DNA from: Brassica napus
Taxonomy: Eukaryota > Streptophyta > Magnoliopsida > Brassicales > Brassicaceae
Assembly: GCF_020379485.1 (NCBI RefSeq)
Contig: NC_063447.1
Coordinates: 59,881,452-59,945,451 of the forward strand
Reading direction: 5' to 3'
DNA: 64,000 nt
Positions 46,752 to 58,690 of this stretch are shown one piece after another; within the stretch, counting starts at the first letter, position 1; the number at the start of each line of letters is the position of its first letter. Both the position numbers and the translations under genes were made by a program. The notes under the pieces were generated by a model. It was not told the origin of the DNA, ran no database searches, and was given only the letters and a program-made list of their open reading frames with translations.

Positions 46752-48937
46752 GCTCTAACTTCCACAAGCCAAGCTTTGAGATTTCATCGAGAAAAAGCGA
46801 TTACACATCATAAAATCAATACCCATCAATCAGATTTCGACAATGCGTTATGCGATTGGAAAGTACCAAATTACAATATTAGGGTTTGTATAAAGGAATT
46901 GTCATGGTGAAAAACGAACACACAAAGCGAATTGCTGGATACGGAGAGAGAAGAGAAGTTTACCGGCGACGGTGTGTTTACCGATCTAGCGGGAGATTTT
47001 TGAGCGGTGGAGACGGAGTCGCGGCGATGTCAAGTGTTGAGTGACGACTGACTGAAGAGAGAGAAGATGATGACCACGGTTTAGTCAAGGTTTTATCCAA
47101 CTTAACCAAAATCAAATTCTTAACCGAACTGTACCGTCTCGGTTTAATTTTAATTTGATTGTTCACGTCAGGTTCGGTTTTATACCGGAACTGTATATTG
47201 TGAATTACTTTGAAGCAAGGTTCCAAGCTTTTATATTTCATAACTACATTATTCACTCGGGCACCATCCATGAACTCTATTGTTCACTAGCTTATTAGAG
47301 GAGCTCAAGTTCCAATATATTTTTGGGGGCATAAACATACTCTTCAATATGGGGAAATAATTTCCTGAAAATATCCTGACATTTTTCACTGAGTTTTGAT
47401 GAAACTAGGTACAGAAAAAATAAAAAAAAATTATGGCATACATGAATTCTTCATAATAGACAGTGAATCAAATACATTGATTAATAATGAAAATCTATAG
47501 GAAATTATTTCAACAAGTGCATGTGAAAAGATCAATATATAGATAAACACATACAAGGCTGTATAAACATATCGGATCAAACGATCTTATGTTATGAATC
47601 AACTATAGACAGTTCAAGAATTGCACTGGGATCAATTTTTTTTTCCACGTTTTTAGTTAGAATTTGAAGTTCTTTTTCAAAAAAAGAAATAGATCTTTGG
47701 TGAATTACATGCTACTGTAAAAGACATGGACGATGAATAGTGTCTACATGAAATGAGAAAGAGACTTTGGAGGAAGAGTGTATGTCTTTGGTGAATTACA
47801 ATGTCTTGGCTTTGGATATATGCTTCTTCACTTCCGATCAGTTTCGTAGGCCTAAACTCTTTGCATTCTATTCCTCCCTATATCTTTTTTTTTTGTTCGG
47901 ACTTTTTGTTAATGAAAACTTAGTTATTTGGTTGGTGTGACATCAATTGTTTTCAACTTCATGCTCAAGCTGTCAAGCATAGTGTATGACTGAAACAAAC
48001 AATCTATAACATATTTACATGAGTTTGCTATTGTTTAGTGCTACAACAATTTACTATTGTTCGGTTATTCTCATCTTCGGTGTGTGCGCTGTAGAGTGTG
48101 ATACAGATTGCTACTTATGTATTCCATGTAAGAATAAGTGAATAATTACTTTAATCTAAGTTAAGCATAAAATATCTTAATATGCGAAATCTCCAAATAT
48201 GTTTCGCTGAACATATATATACATTTCCATTACCTTGAATTGACTAATATACACTCACGCATAGATACGTCTAACTAGAGTTTCTATAGTTTATTTGCGT
48301 AAAACTAAATTGGTAATGTAATTTGACAAGCATATTCATATGCACCGTTTAACATAGTTTGATAAGACGACAAAACAAAAGGAAGTTTGATAAGAAAAAA
48401 GCAATCATACATTTATTTCTTCCTGTGTTTGCTTGGTAGCATTAGACGAGAAAGCATTGAAGATCTCAATCTAACACGAAATAGAATATTATTAGATGGG
48501 TTCGGTTTGTTTAGTGTTTACTATTCATTTTTATATATCAAATTCACAGTGTAAACAAAATATAAAATAGAACCTTGAGATACGTTCGGCCAATATAAAG
48601 TGGCATGTGGTCACATGGTTAAAATCGGTCGGTTCCTCCATTCCCGTTTATATTTGTGTTAACGAGTCTTGGTTCATTACATTCGGCGGGAGGGGATGGG
48701 CATGGCGTGGACTTAACTTTATTTTATCAAGGATGACTTCTAGAAAACGATAGTCATTTTGTGATAATTCTAAAGTATTCGACTCCATTTTGGCTCTATT
48801 AGTTACAAATGAAAACAAGGACAGATTATGAAACATTCACAACTATTTGAGATTTTTCTATGCTTCACGCTTTTTTTTTAGGTATTACCGTTATTATACG
48901 GCGGCTATAATTTGAACATTACGAACACTTCAAAACA

Positions 48938-48981
48938 ATATTTATGTCATTTTCATACCAAAAAAAATATATTTATGTCAT
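48938..48981 (+). repeat. Micro-retroinsertion between 13-bp direct repeats
   Basis: ATATTTATGTCAT at 48938-48950 and 48969-48981 flanks an 18-nt insert, TTTCATACC followed by a run of A and one T. Confidence 0.55.
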
Positions 48982-49152
48982 AGTCAACTTGGAAAATCAC
49001 CAGTCAATTACTCAAAGACCAGGAAGTTTCTCTCAGAATTTTGTCTAGAACATCTCGGTTTCTAGTTATTTAGGATGTTTTACGTTTTCCTAACGTATGT
49101 TTTGGAAGGTTTTTGTTATCAGAAATTTCAACAATGTTTTTTTTCAAAAAAA

Positions 49153-49190
49153 CTAGGTGTTTTCCTGCCCCATGTGCAGTGATAAATTTT
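49153..49190 (-). mobile_element. Possible Helitron 3' terminus, reverse orientation
   Basis: The minus strand reads a palindrome-like CTGCACATGGGGCAG, then GAAAACAC and CTAG before host T, as in Helitron 3' ends. The opposite end was not located in the AT-rich sequence to the right. Confidence 0.4.
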
Positions 49191-50182
49191 TTAAAAGTTA
49201 AATTATATTTAAAATGAAATTTATTAATATTATATATTTTATTATTTTTGACTAATATTTAATATAAAGTTGATTATTTAAGCATAAATATAAGAAAAAA
49301 TAATTTTTTTTATTTTAAATTACATTTAATAATATATATGTAATATATTTAAAATTCAAATCTTGGATAAATTTTTTATCTATTTATTTTGGTTAAATGT
49401 ATTAAATCAACTTGTATAAAATTACTAAAAAATCATATAGATTAAAAATTATAACTAAACAATATTTATAAAATTTGTATATATCTAAAAGAAACTAATG
49501 AAATTACGATTAACAATTTGTTAAATTTTTTAAAAAGATGTAGACAATTTTGAAAATATTAGTAATAAAAACTGTATAATTATAAAAATACAATTAAATA
49601 ATGTATTTCTAAATTTATAATGCATATTTCAATATATTTATTTTAGTGATGATTTATGAATTATTACCATATTTTAAGAAGTTTAACAAAAATATAAATC
49701 AACATTAAATGTAATGTAGTTATTGTCATATTCTATAAAGTTTACCAAAAATATATGTCAGTAATAAATGTGATTGTCCATGTCATATTAACTATAAGTC
49801 ATGTCATCATCATTTTTTTTTGTAAAAATGATCGTAGAAAGGACATGTGGCAAAATCACTTCGTAAATATAGTCCAGGGGATTCAGCACACTAAGTCTTA
49901 AAATCGTATTTTAATGTAAACAAAAAGGGAAAAGTGAATTTATAGGAAATATGAAAAGCTGATAGTTTAGATCTACAGAATCTAAAATTACATGATAACT
50001 TTTGAATTTTAAGGAAAAAACTCTTAATATATAATTTCATAATATTGTGTATATTTTACAAAGTTTACCATATAGTTTCATAATTATAACACTATAATTG
50101 ATATGTCAATCGTAATCAATTCATCTCGTTTCACCCAGACTACCTTCTAGTGGATATGATCTATCTTAAAAAAATAACATCA

Positions 50183-50231
50183 AGTTTGTATAAAGAGATA
50201 GTGTTACAAAAAAAAAGTTTGTATAAAGAGA
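50183..50231 (+). repeat. Micro-retroinsertion between perfect 16-bp direct repeats
   Basis: AGTTTGTATAAAGAGA at 50183-50198 and 50216-50231 flanks a 17-nt insert, TAGTGTTAC followed by A8. Confidence 0.6.
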
Positions 50232-50329
50232 CATAGAAAGAAAAATGACAAATGACAATCAAGTTGATTTAAATATAGAGACATATAGAAATCAACATAC
50301 TCCAATATACTATATTCACTTTTGTTAGG

Positions 50330-50809
50330 GATAGGCAAAATATCTATAAATTTTGATCCGGTTCCTTATACGTTTCAGTTGGAACCAAAAAAATTTGGAT
50401 ATCCAGAACTTTATGAAGCAAATCAAATACCAATATGAAATATCTGTAAGAAACGAAACAAATCATAAATACTAAGATTTTTAATAACGGATATCTGATT
50501 TGATCCATTATATTTATATATATATATATATATGTACATATATATTTTATTTACTAAATTTATTTTATTAGTTACTATAATTTTAAAAAGTAAATAATTT
50601 TTTTGTAATAAAATATTATTATTTTTGATTTATTTTTAATTATATAGATTGAATCGGATATCCGGTCAAAAATCTAAAATTTTCTAGATATCCGAAACAC
50701 CGAATATCCGGATGGATACGAAACGATTAGATCAGATAATTGATTATTCTGACGAAATGGATTGAATCAAAAATACCTCCAAAAACTCAGATAATCAATT
50801 TGTCCCCAC
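50330..50809. mobile_element. hAT-like non-autonomous element, degraded ends
   Basis: The left end TAGGGATAGGCAAAA and the right end (reverse-complemented TAGTGGGGACAAA) form an imperfect TIR of hAT type. Subterminal phrases of ATCCGG/GGATATC type repeat inside. The flanking octamers match only partly. Confidence 0.45.
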
Positions 50810-51425
50810 TATTTTTGGTTTTGAAAAAATCATTGTTTCTTGCTTTATACTTTAAATATTCCAGTGATTAATCATTTGCAAAAAGAAAACTGATTAAACA
50901 TTTGGTGTAAAAAAATCATCCCACAAATAAATAAAAAATCTGACACAAAAATCTTAGGATTGATCACAATTACCTTCACTTAGCTTCGTTGTCTTTTTTT
51001 TTTTAATGGTATTATGATTCTGATATGTATGTATATATTAACAAAAAAATATAAGTGAATTAAAGACGCGTTAATAGAATAAAAAGCTCAAATTTTGTTT
51101 TTTGTCAAATAAAAAAAAGTTCAAATAACAATGATTGATATATAGAAAAAATATGAACAAGCTAATCCAATAATTCTATATTCATTTTTGTTTTGCCAGC
51201 AATTATATATTCATTATTCCAAAGTCCAACGAGAAAATCACTAATTCTATAAATGAACAACATACCAGTAGTTATCTGAGCATCATCATCCTCCTCGTCA
51301 TCATCGCTTTGTATCGTCCACCTTTTTAAAACCCCCTCAACAATCTCTCTGAACACCTTCTCTCTATTACACTCAAAAACAAATCCTCTCTCTGTCTCTG
51401 TATCTCTGTAATCTTCTGATTCGAT

Positions 51426-52991
51426 ATGGGTTTTAGCAAAGAAGAGATCAGCAAAAGCAGAAGGTTCTGGTCTTCTCTATGGAGAGGCATCAAAACTGTA
51501 TTCGTTTTGTTCACAATGTTCGTCTCTTTTCTCCTCGTCTCTGCTCCGATCTTCCTCGCCGTAGCAGACGCTCTCCTCCCTTCCGCCCTCCTCCACCGCC
51601 TCTCTGCGCCGGCGAACCTCTCTTCTCATCTCACCAACTACGATTTCCGCCACTCCCTCATCGATATTCCACTGATCTCCATCGTTAGATCCGCCGTTAT
51701 ACTCTGTAAGTAAAAAAAATTCAAACTTTACAAGAGCCTATGACTCTGCATCAAGAGTACTCTGTTTCTGAATTGCATACTCTGTTTCACACATTGAAAA
51801 ATGCTTGCTCTGTTCCTGAACAATTGTAAAGATTCAAACTTTACAAGAGCCCATGACTCTCTGAATCAACAATGCTCTGTTTCTGAATTGCATACTCTGT
51901 TTCACACATTGCTATGTTCCTAACAATAGTAAAGATTCAAACTTTGCAAGAGCCCATGGCTCTAAATCAAAAGTGCTCTGTTCCTGAACTGCATACTCTG
52001 TTTCACACATTAACAAAATTTTGCTTTTCTTTTCTTGGCACAGGCGTTTACGGGCTTTGCGATGGACCCAAGTTATCAAGGGGTCCATATCTAATGATAA
52101 CAATGATCTGCTCTGTTTCTTCTCTAATCTACGTCTCGTTAAAAGCTGCGTTCGTGTTCGGCGAGCCGGCGAACGGAGACGGCGGAGGTAGTTACTTCAA
52201 AGCGGCGGAAGTTGCTCTGTTTCTCTGCTCCTCTGTTTTAGCCATCGGTCATATAGTTGTGGCGTATAGAACAAGTTGTAGAGAGAGAAGAAAGCTTCTC
52301 GTCTTCAAGATCGACATCGAAGCTGTAAGTCTACTCACTCTTCTTCTTCCTCGCCATTACATAAATTTATTATTTTAATTTAATTTTTTATTTATTACAC
52401 TGAAAGATAGTGTAGGGCCAATGAGACCAAGTTGCATTGTTTTCAAATCTAGTATGAGTTGTTGTTTTTAGATTTTAACCTGCACAAAGATATGAATCCT
52501 TGTCAGACTGGGTCAGAAATAGTTTTAGCATGTGGATGACTGGATGTTATAGTCAATGTTTGATACATGACTCGAGGATCTAGATTCTTTTCAACTTGTT
52601 TGGTTGGGAGAAGATTTGAATTTTAACTTGCATTTAAATCACAAACAAAAGAAAACAAAATTGAAGTTGTATTAAGACTTTCTTGTAATATAGGTTAGAA
52701 TCTCATGTGGAAACCGTGTACCATGCAATGTATAAACCTAATTTTCTTCGTCCTTTTCAAGATTTTAAATGATTTAATCCGACATAACACGTCACGCCTC
52801 ACGCATGCTACATGATGTGTTCTCATAGAGACCAAATCTCAAATCTCCTTTTGCATAAAAAATACTCAAAATAGAACAATTAAAATTTGATAAGGCTGAT
52901 GTGTTTGATTAATCCATTTTTTCAGGTTTCAGCATGTAAAAACGTGTACCCGAGATATCAAAAGATCCTTCAACAAGAGAGACTCAAATAG
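51426..52991 (+). CDS. Uncharacterised multi-pass membrane protein, At2g40095-like
   Basis: Three exons (51426-51705, 52044-52324, 52926-52991) join in frame to 208 residues plus TAG. The start is MGFSKEEISKSRRFWSSLWR; the end is YQKILQQERLK. Hydrophobic stretches suggest four membrane segments: TVFVLFTMFVSFLLVSAPIF (about residues 23-45), a weaker one near LISIVRSAVIL, YLMITMICSVSSLIYVSLKA, and VALFLCSSVLAIGHIVVAY. A conserved-looking CDGPKLSRGPY follows the second segment. Arabidopsis At2g40095 carries the label 'alpha/beta hydrolase related', but I see no GXSXG nucleophile motif, so an enzymatic role is not supported by this sequence. A TATAAAT box lies near 51245, about 180 bp upstream of the ATG. 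The gene appears intact. Confidence 0.88.
51720..52012 (+). repeat. Three tandem ~105-bp repeats in intron 1 of the At2g40095-like gene
   Basis: Units begin TTCAAACTTTACAAGAGC at 51720, 51833 and 51936. Each continues through ATGACTCT, TGCTCTGTTTCTGAATTGCA and TACTCTGTTTCACACATT. They differ by small indels and substitutions. The repeats fill most of the 338-bp intron. Confidence 0.9.
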
Positions 52992-53531
52992 CGACGTATT
53001 TCAAGAGACTCGAATACTTGTTGTAAATACATGCACCCATGACGTAACCTTGTATGAACGTGTATATAAATATAAAAGATACGTATACGACGTATGAATG
53101 GAGCTTCTTCTTCTGCCTTTCGGTGTTGACCCATCAACTCCTTAGCTTTTAAGTTTCAGGTAACTTACCCAAATCTCATCCTCTTTTTAATTTCTCGATT
53201 ACGTAATATACGTATATTCTTTTATTTTGGATAAAAATGATTTCTGTTAGGTTTATTTGTTAGGAACTTTTAGTATTGTTAGTTGCAGAGCCCAGTTGAG
53301 AGCCATTTTGCTAATAATGTTGTCTTTCTTTTTTCCTGTTAACAGAACGATCCAAAGGGCAAAAGATAGTCTGTAAAGGCGGGAGGAACGGATAGTGGGG
53401 CGTATATCACCTAATAAGAATTATACATATTTTAATGCAAGACAACTCCGTTGAATTGGCAGTTGTTAGCTTTGATATTAGATTAGTTAGTGAGATTTGT
53501 ATATAATATAGTTTTGTTTGTTTTGTAATAG

Positions 53532-53565
53532 CCTAGAGTTAAAAAAAAAAAAAATACCTAGAGTT
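53532..53565 (+). repeat. Poly(A) insertion between 9-bp direct repeats
   Basis: CCTAGAGTT at 53532-53540 and 53557-53565 is separated by A14 and TA. Confidence 0.5.
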
Positions 53566-53661
53566 CATCAATGAGAAAAGATGCCCAAGGCATTTAAAAA
53601 AAAAATTCTCTCCGTTTTGTATATATTTTATGAATTTTGTTTTAATATGTGCGTTGTAGTT

Positions 53662-53701
53662 GTAAGTAAGCAAGCATTTTCGACCAAAAAGTAAGTAAGC
53701 A
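53662..53701 (+). repeat. Micro-retroinsertion between 11-bp direct repeats
   Basis: GTAAGTAAGCA at 53662-53672 and 53691-53701 flanks an 18-nt insert, AGCATTTTCGACC then AAAAA. Confidence 0.5.
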
Positions 53702-53972
53702 TTAGAACAAATGTGTTGTGAATGCCGTTATGCGTCATCAACACTTCTTATATAATCGTAAAGCAACCATTTTAAGATCATATACTTATCTTGTATACCC
53801 AAGATATTTGCATTATTGATATAAGATACATGATACATCAATCTATTTAATTAATAAGTGAAAGAAAGTCTTCGTGAAAACTGTTCATTGATATTCCTGC
53901 TTCCTTGTCATGTTTCTACCTTCCTCCTGTAACCTTGTTGCAAACTCTACGAAGTTGTGGTATAAATATAAG

Positions 53973-55724
53973 GGGGAAAAGTGCCTTTTACAACCCAAAC
54001 AATCTCGTTCGTGCGTAATACTACCTGAACTATTGAATAGGACGGAATACAACCCCAACTGCATATTTATTTAAATTTCCTACCCCAATTTTCATATGTG
54101 ACCTCGTTTCCTCCCTTGACGAAAATCCCGTTAGTCTACTGTTATCCCAAGCCGAGACGTGAGCCGTAATAACTTAAATAATAACTAAACGACATAGTTT
54201 TGTCTCTCAACACAAAACGACGTAGTTTTGTATCTGGGGTTAAAATTAGGTTTTACTTCTTCTTCTCCATCGTTATTACTCTGGTTTCTCCATTCTCTTG
54301 CCAAATCATAAATCCTGTAATCTTAAAACGAAGAAAGCATCTGTGTTTCTCAAGATTTGTCTTCACTCTCATCTTATTTCTTCAGACTATTTTCGACAAT
54401 ATGAAACAATAGAAATTAAATTTCCTGGAACTCTTTTGAAATTTGATTTAGCTTTTCAATGGGTGATCGAGTAAGAGGCTTCCCGAAGAGGTGTAGATGT
54501 GGAGAGGCTGTTGTATGCTTGCCCTTTTGGGAGAGAAGGGGTAAGTTAAATTAAAAATTAAAAACATGTATTATGTATGAAAGTAGATAACTCAGCTTCA
54601 ACGTTTTTTACAGGATTGGTATCATACTTTTAAGTGGACTGATATCTCAATGCTGGAAGAGATTGAAGACTTGATTGAGAAAGTGGAAAATATTGAAGGA
54701 ACATCAGCCACTTTGCAAAAGGGTTTCAACGCTTGCGAAAATGAGCTTGAGAATTTGGCTTTGGAAACTCGTGTGTGTGAGACTGTGGTTGAAAAAGAAA
54801 TTGGAGACTGTAAGATGCAGCTGCGCAGCTTGAAGAACATTGTTGTTGTTGCTATGTTCATTGTGGTCTTCTTGAAGTTTATATTTTGAGTTTAGTTATG
54901 CTTGTTGTCGCAATGGTATTTAGTTTAAGCTAATGTATGTTATTGTAGCTAATCTATGTTCTATTAGTTGTAGTAGACTTATGTATGTTCTTGTAGTTGA
55001 AGTTAAGACTGATGTATGTTCTTGTTTTTATGGTAATGTGAGTTCTTGTAAGTTCATGTCTACAAAAATGATCCTACAAAGAACATAACTTGAAATTCAA
55101 CATGCATTTGTTCAACATTCTTTTGGAAACATAAGTAAATAATATTTGGAAAATAGTTTACGAACTCCACAACTGACTCAAACAGACATTCATTAAGAAA
55201 AAACAAAGACAAAAAACTGACTGAAAAGTACCACCAAAAGCCGAAAGAAACTCCAACAAAGCTCCACCAAAAACCGACTGAGAAGCTCAATCAAAGCTCA
55301 ACTATAAACCTTACAACATTCACACACTCGCTTGAGTTCTAGACACTTTAATCTTCAAGACTCATGATTTGGCCAGAGAATGAAGAAGCAAGAATAATAA
55401 CGATGGAGAAGAAGTAAAATATAATTTTAATTCCAACTACAAAACTACGTCGTTTTGTGTTGAGAGATAAAAACTATGTCGTTTTGGTTACTATTTCAGT
55501 CACTACGGCTCACGTCTCGGCTTGAGATAACAGTATACAGTATACGGGATTTTCGTCAAGGGAGGAAACGAGGTTACATATGAAAGTTGGGGTAGAAAAT
55601 TTAAATAAATATGTAGTTGGAATTGTATTCCGCCCTATTCAATAGTTCAGGTAGTATTACGCACGAACGAGATTGTTTGGGTTGTACGAACGAGATTGTT
55701 TGGGTTGTAAAAGGCACTTTTCCC
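53973..55724 (+). mobile_element. 1.75-kb MULE with ~265-bp TIRs carrying a GRF zinc-finger gene (Pack-MULE type)
   Basis: Long inverted repeats start GGGGAAAAGTGCCTTTTAC at 53973 and end in the reverse complement at 55724. They match over some 265 bp, to the AAAACGACGTAGTTTTG phrase at about 54235 and its partner near 55437. The flanking 9-mers AAATATAAG (53964-53972) and AAATATATG (55725-55733) match at 8 of 9, the Mutator TSD length. The right TIR has an extra tandem copy of about 23 bp (GTACGAACGAGATTGTTTGG) absent from the left. The interior lacks a MuDR transposase and holds a GRF-type zinc-finger gene fragment. Confidence 0.85.
54459..54889 (+). pseudogene. GRF-type zinc-finger protein (At4g04775-like), damaged
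   Basis: From the ATG at 54459 the translation MGDRVRGFPKRCRCGEAVV begins like At4g04775-type GRF proteins. The normal link to the second half of the finger (NPGRxFxxCP) is missing. The next recognisable part, CPFGREG, is in a different frame and ends at a GGTAAGT donor near 54540. After an intron the second exon (54614-54889) reads DWYHTFKWTDISMLEEIEDL, then a helical stretch with LQKGFNACENELENLALETR, and ends in a C-terminal membrane anchor (IVVVAMFIVVFLKFIF). The family commonly ends in such an anchor. Inside a MULE this is probably a transduplicated copy; the internal deletion suggests it is not functional. Confidence 0.7.
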
Positions 55725-55736
55725 AAATATATGGAG

Positions 55737-56058
55737 GGTAGTCCTCGATTGTCAAGGTAGTCAACTAATGGGCTTTTCATAAATGGGCTTTAAAGAGTGA
55801 GAGAACTTCATCCGGGACCAAAATCTTTCCTTTTTTGTGAAATCGACAAAAAGGATCATTAGAAACAACAAAAGGAAACAAATCAGAGAAAAACCTTAAA
55901 TGGAGACACCAACCATTTGGACCAAAGATAAAAAAAATGTATAGTCAAAGAAAACAGAGACACCACAAAAGAATAAGGTGAAGAGACAGACCAATCACAT
56001 GAGATAGCTCTGGGATAAGGCTTCTTACAAGTTACATCTACCACCAGTGCACCACACA
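55737..56058. other. Intergenic spacer between the MULE and the Helitron
   Basis: No gene or repeat recognised in these 320 bp; the sequence is A-rich on the plus strand. Confidence 0.4.
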
Positions 56059-56702
56059 TCTATACTATTAAAGCAGGATCCTATTGTCATAATTACCTTA
56101 GGGGCATGTTTCCTTCACTAACATTGCATGTTTCATTAAGGGCAATTAAGTAATATTAATAACAAATCTATATTGGGTCATTATTTTTGGATCCAGCCCA
56201 AATCAAATCTCTCTTGGGCCATTTGGGCCTATTAAAAAATCAGATTCAATTTTTCACCTTTTTTTTTCCTTTGGACCATTGAGTCCAAGTTCAAATAATT
56301 TTTTTTCAACTATTCTTAATTATTATTTTTTTCTTTTCTTAATATAATTTAAGCATTCATAAAAATAATTGAATTTTTTTATTGAAAAGTATAAATCTTT
56401 ATTAAAAGTATATAATTTTTTAATTAAAATATTAACCCCATAATAAAATTAATTTATCAGAGTTATACCAACTTAATTCATTAAAAAAATAAAGTTTAAT
56501 TTTTTTAACATAAATAGTCATTTAAACATAAATAGTCATTTAAAATGAAATACGATAAATAAAGATAAAATTTTTAAGTCTTTTATAAAATAAAATACAA
56601 ATGTATGAAAATGTATGAAAATGTGACATTTACTAAATATTTGTCAATTGAAAAAAAAAACAAAAATAAATCCGCGCTTTGAAAGCGCGGGTCAAAATCT
56701 AG
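56059..56702 (+). mobile_element. 644-bp non-autonomous Helitron
   Basis: The 5' end TCTATACTATTAAAGCAGGA follows host A (56058). The 3' end has the hairpin CCGCGCTTTGAAAGCGCGG at 56672-56690, then GTCAAAAT and CTAG at 56699-56702 before host T. All Helitron rules are met: 5' TC, 3' CTRR, subterminal palindrome, A-T target and no TSD. There is no Rep/helicase coding capacity. Confidence 0.93.
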
Positions 56703-56795
56703 TTAAACGTTATTATTCCTTCTTAAATCTAAAATATCACATGTTATAACATTTCATCAGTCACTAAGCAGAAAGAATCACACCGACACATTCAA

Positions 56796-58080
56796 ATGGC
56801 TACAACCACTGCAGCAGCAACCTCTGGTATCTTTGGGATCAGGATTCAAGATCCAAGACCCGGAACCGGTAGAGTCCAAGCCCGGTTTGGGTTTAGTTTC
56901 GGAAAAATGAAACCCGCTCCACCGCCTAAGAAATCAAGGCAGGTCCAAGACGACGATGACCGACTAGTATAGTTCCCTGGCGCAAACCCGCGGAATGGCT
57001 AGACGGATCAATAATTAATGGAGACCGTGGCTTCGACCGGTTCGGTTTAGGTAAACCGGCTGAGTATCTTCAGTTCGATTTCGACGGGCTTGACCAAAAC
57101 CTAGCTAAGAACGTGGCGGTGACGTCATTGGGATCATTCAGGACTCGTGGGAGATCCAACCGACGCCGTTTCAGCCATACACCGAAGTTTTTGGGATCCA
57201 ACGGTTCAGAGAATGCGAGCTGATACATGGAAGGTGGGCCATGCTTGGCACTCTTGGCGCTATTGCCGTTGAAGGTCTTACCGGAATCGCCTGGCAAGAC
57301 GCCGGAAAGGTACGTTCATTTACAACGTCACTGATATACTTGTTCACGTGTCAGTCATGGAACTATAATACAATTTTTTTGTAAGAAAACGAGAACGTTT
57401 TGCATGATTGACAAGAGTTATTAAAATTCTGATGCAGCTCAAACTGTCCGAACGAGGCATATGTGGATTTAGGTTCAGTTTTTCGGTTTGGTTTGGTTAG
57501 GTTGGTTTTAATCTACATCAGTCGTCTACTTTTGGTTCAGTCATTCGATTTTGGATATATAACGAGGTATAATAAAATAGAAAATTAAATAATTAATGTT
57601 TAGTTAATACGATATAATTTATTAGATTCCAATGCAATTTATTTGTTAAAATATAAATATTAATAAGTATTTGGTATATTAAGTTTACTCGGTTTTTGTT
57701 CCTCTACCGTTCGGTTTTAATGAATTTTGGTTTGGTTCGATTTCTTGTTGCCACCTATACTAGGTGGAATTGGTGGAAGGTTCATCCTACTTGGGACAAC
57801 CATTGCCATTTTCCTTGACGACGTTGATATGGATCGAGGTGTTAGTGATGGGGTACATCGAGTTCCAACGTAACGCTGAGCTGGATCCAGAGAAACGTAT
57901 TTACCCGGGTGGGTCTTTTGACCCGTTGGGACTAGGGTCTGACCCAGAGAAGTTGGATACCTTGAAGCTGGCGGAGATAAAACATTCTCGTCTCGCTATG
58001 GTCGCGTTTCTCATCTTTGGACTTCAGGCGGCCATTACTGGCAAAGGCCCCATCAGTTTCCTTGCAACCCTAACAATTAG
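56796..58080 (+). pseudogene. LHCB4.3: LHCB4.3 (CP29-type light-harvesting protein) pseudogene
   Basis: Exon 1 starts MATTTAAATSGIFGIRIQDP at 56796 and closely follows Arabidopsis LHCB4.3 as I recall it, but carries a TAG at 56970-56972 where Trp is expected (RLVWFPGAN). It has a one-base loss near 56990 (CCCGCGGAATGG) and another near 57117 (GTGGCGGTGACG). Segments [20 protein letters not shown] and [19 protein letters not shown] remain readable in shifted frames. Exon 2 from 57764 is open ([40 protein letters not shown]) with chlorophyll-ligand motifs kept. It loses a base near 58068, so it reads through the usual stop at 58078-58080 to 58117. LHCB4 proteins are minor photosystem II antennae. 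The position matches At2g40100. Four lesions make function very unlikely. Confidence 0.9.
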
Positions 58081-58690
58081 CGAGCCTTTATATCTTTGGG
58101 TTATAGAAGTAATTTAAAATCGTAAAATGTATGTTTATCATAGAGGCTGTGATATACTCGATTGACCGAGTAAAATTTAAACAAATTTGTGTATGGTTTT
58201 GGTGTTGTTAAAATTGGAATATCATATATCCATAATCCATGCATGGCATATCGTTCTCTGTTGATTAAGATGTGATCGATGATACAGTTGCGTTGCATGT
58301 TATTATAAGGAAACTAGAGATGTTTCATGTTTGAAAATATGCTTTCAAAAAAGCTCTAACTATGTTGAAGATGGTAATTATTCATTCACATACTGTAAAG
58401 ATATAATTCACCGTGGACGTTCAACATTTTAGAAAATATTATCAATCGATATATTGTATTCGATTAATCTGAAAATACGAATAGTGGCTCATTATTATAT
58501 TGACTTTTTAAAAGTTACAAATCCTCCTTTGTCATATTCTTCAGAAGATATGATATTTTTCTTGGTAATTAAATAATAGTATAAAGGAGGCGAATATTTT
58601 TCTTGGCAATACGTCACGTAAACGCAAAGAGGGGTCAAAAGTAAAGAAGAGAAAGAGCGAAGGTGTTGGTCTCGTTTTTTCCGAGACTAA

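Larger units (their letters stand above)
47280..51230. other. 4-kb AT-rich intergenic stretch with transposon relics
   Basis: No gene recognised. It holds a possible Helitron end (49153), two micro-insertions (48938 and 50183) and a hAT-like remnant (50330-50809). A CTTTGGTGAATTACA phrase is repeated near 47695 and 47790. In Arabidopsis an ABC1-type kinase gene (At2g40090, ATH9) lies in this interval; I see no trace of it. Confidence 0.4.

Noticed and set aside
57311..57763. LHCB4.3 intron as a clean transposon insertion
   Set aside because: It contains repeat-like TTTGGTTTGG phrases and an apparent old acceptor near 57435, but I could not match TIRs or a TSD.
58545..58610. Repeated ATATTTTTCTTGG words as another micro-insertion
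   Set aside because: The sequence between them is 40 nt with no terminal A- or T-run next to a repeat, so it does not meet the pattern.
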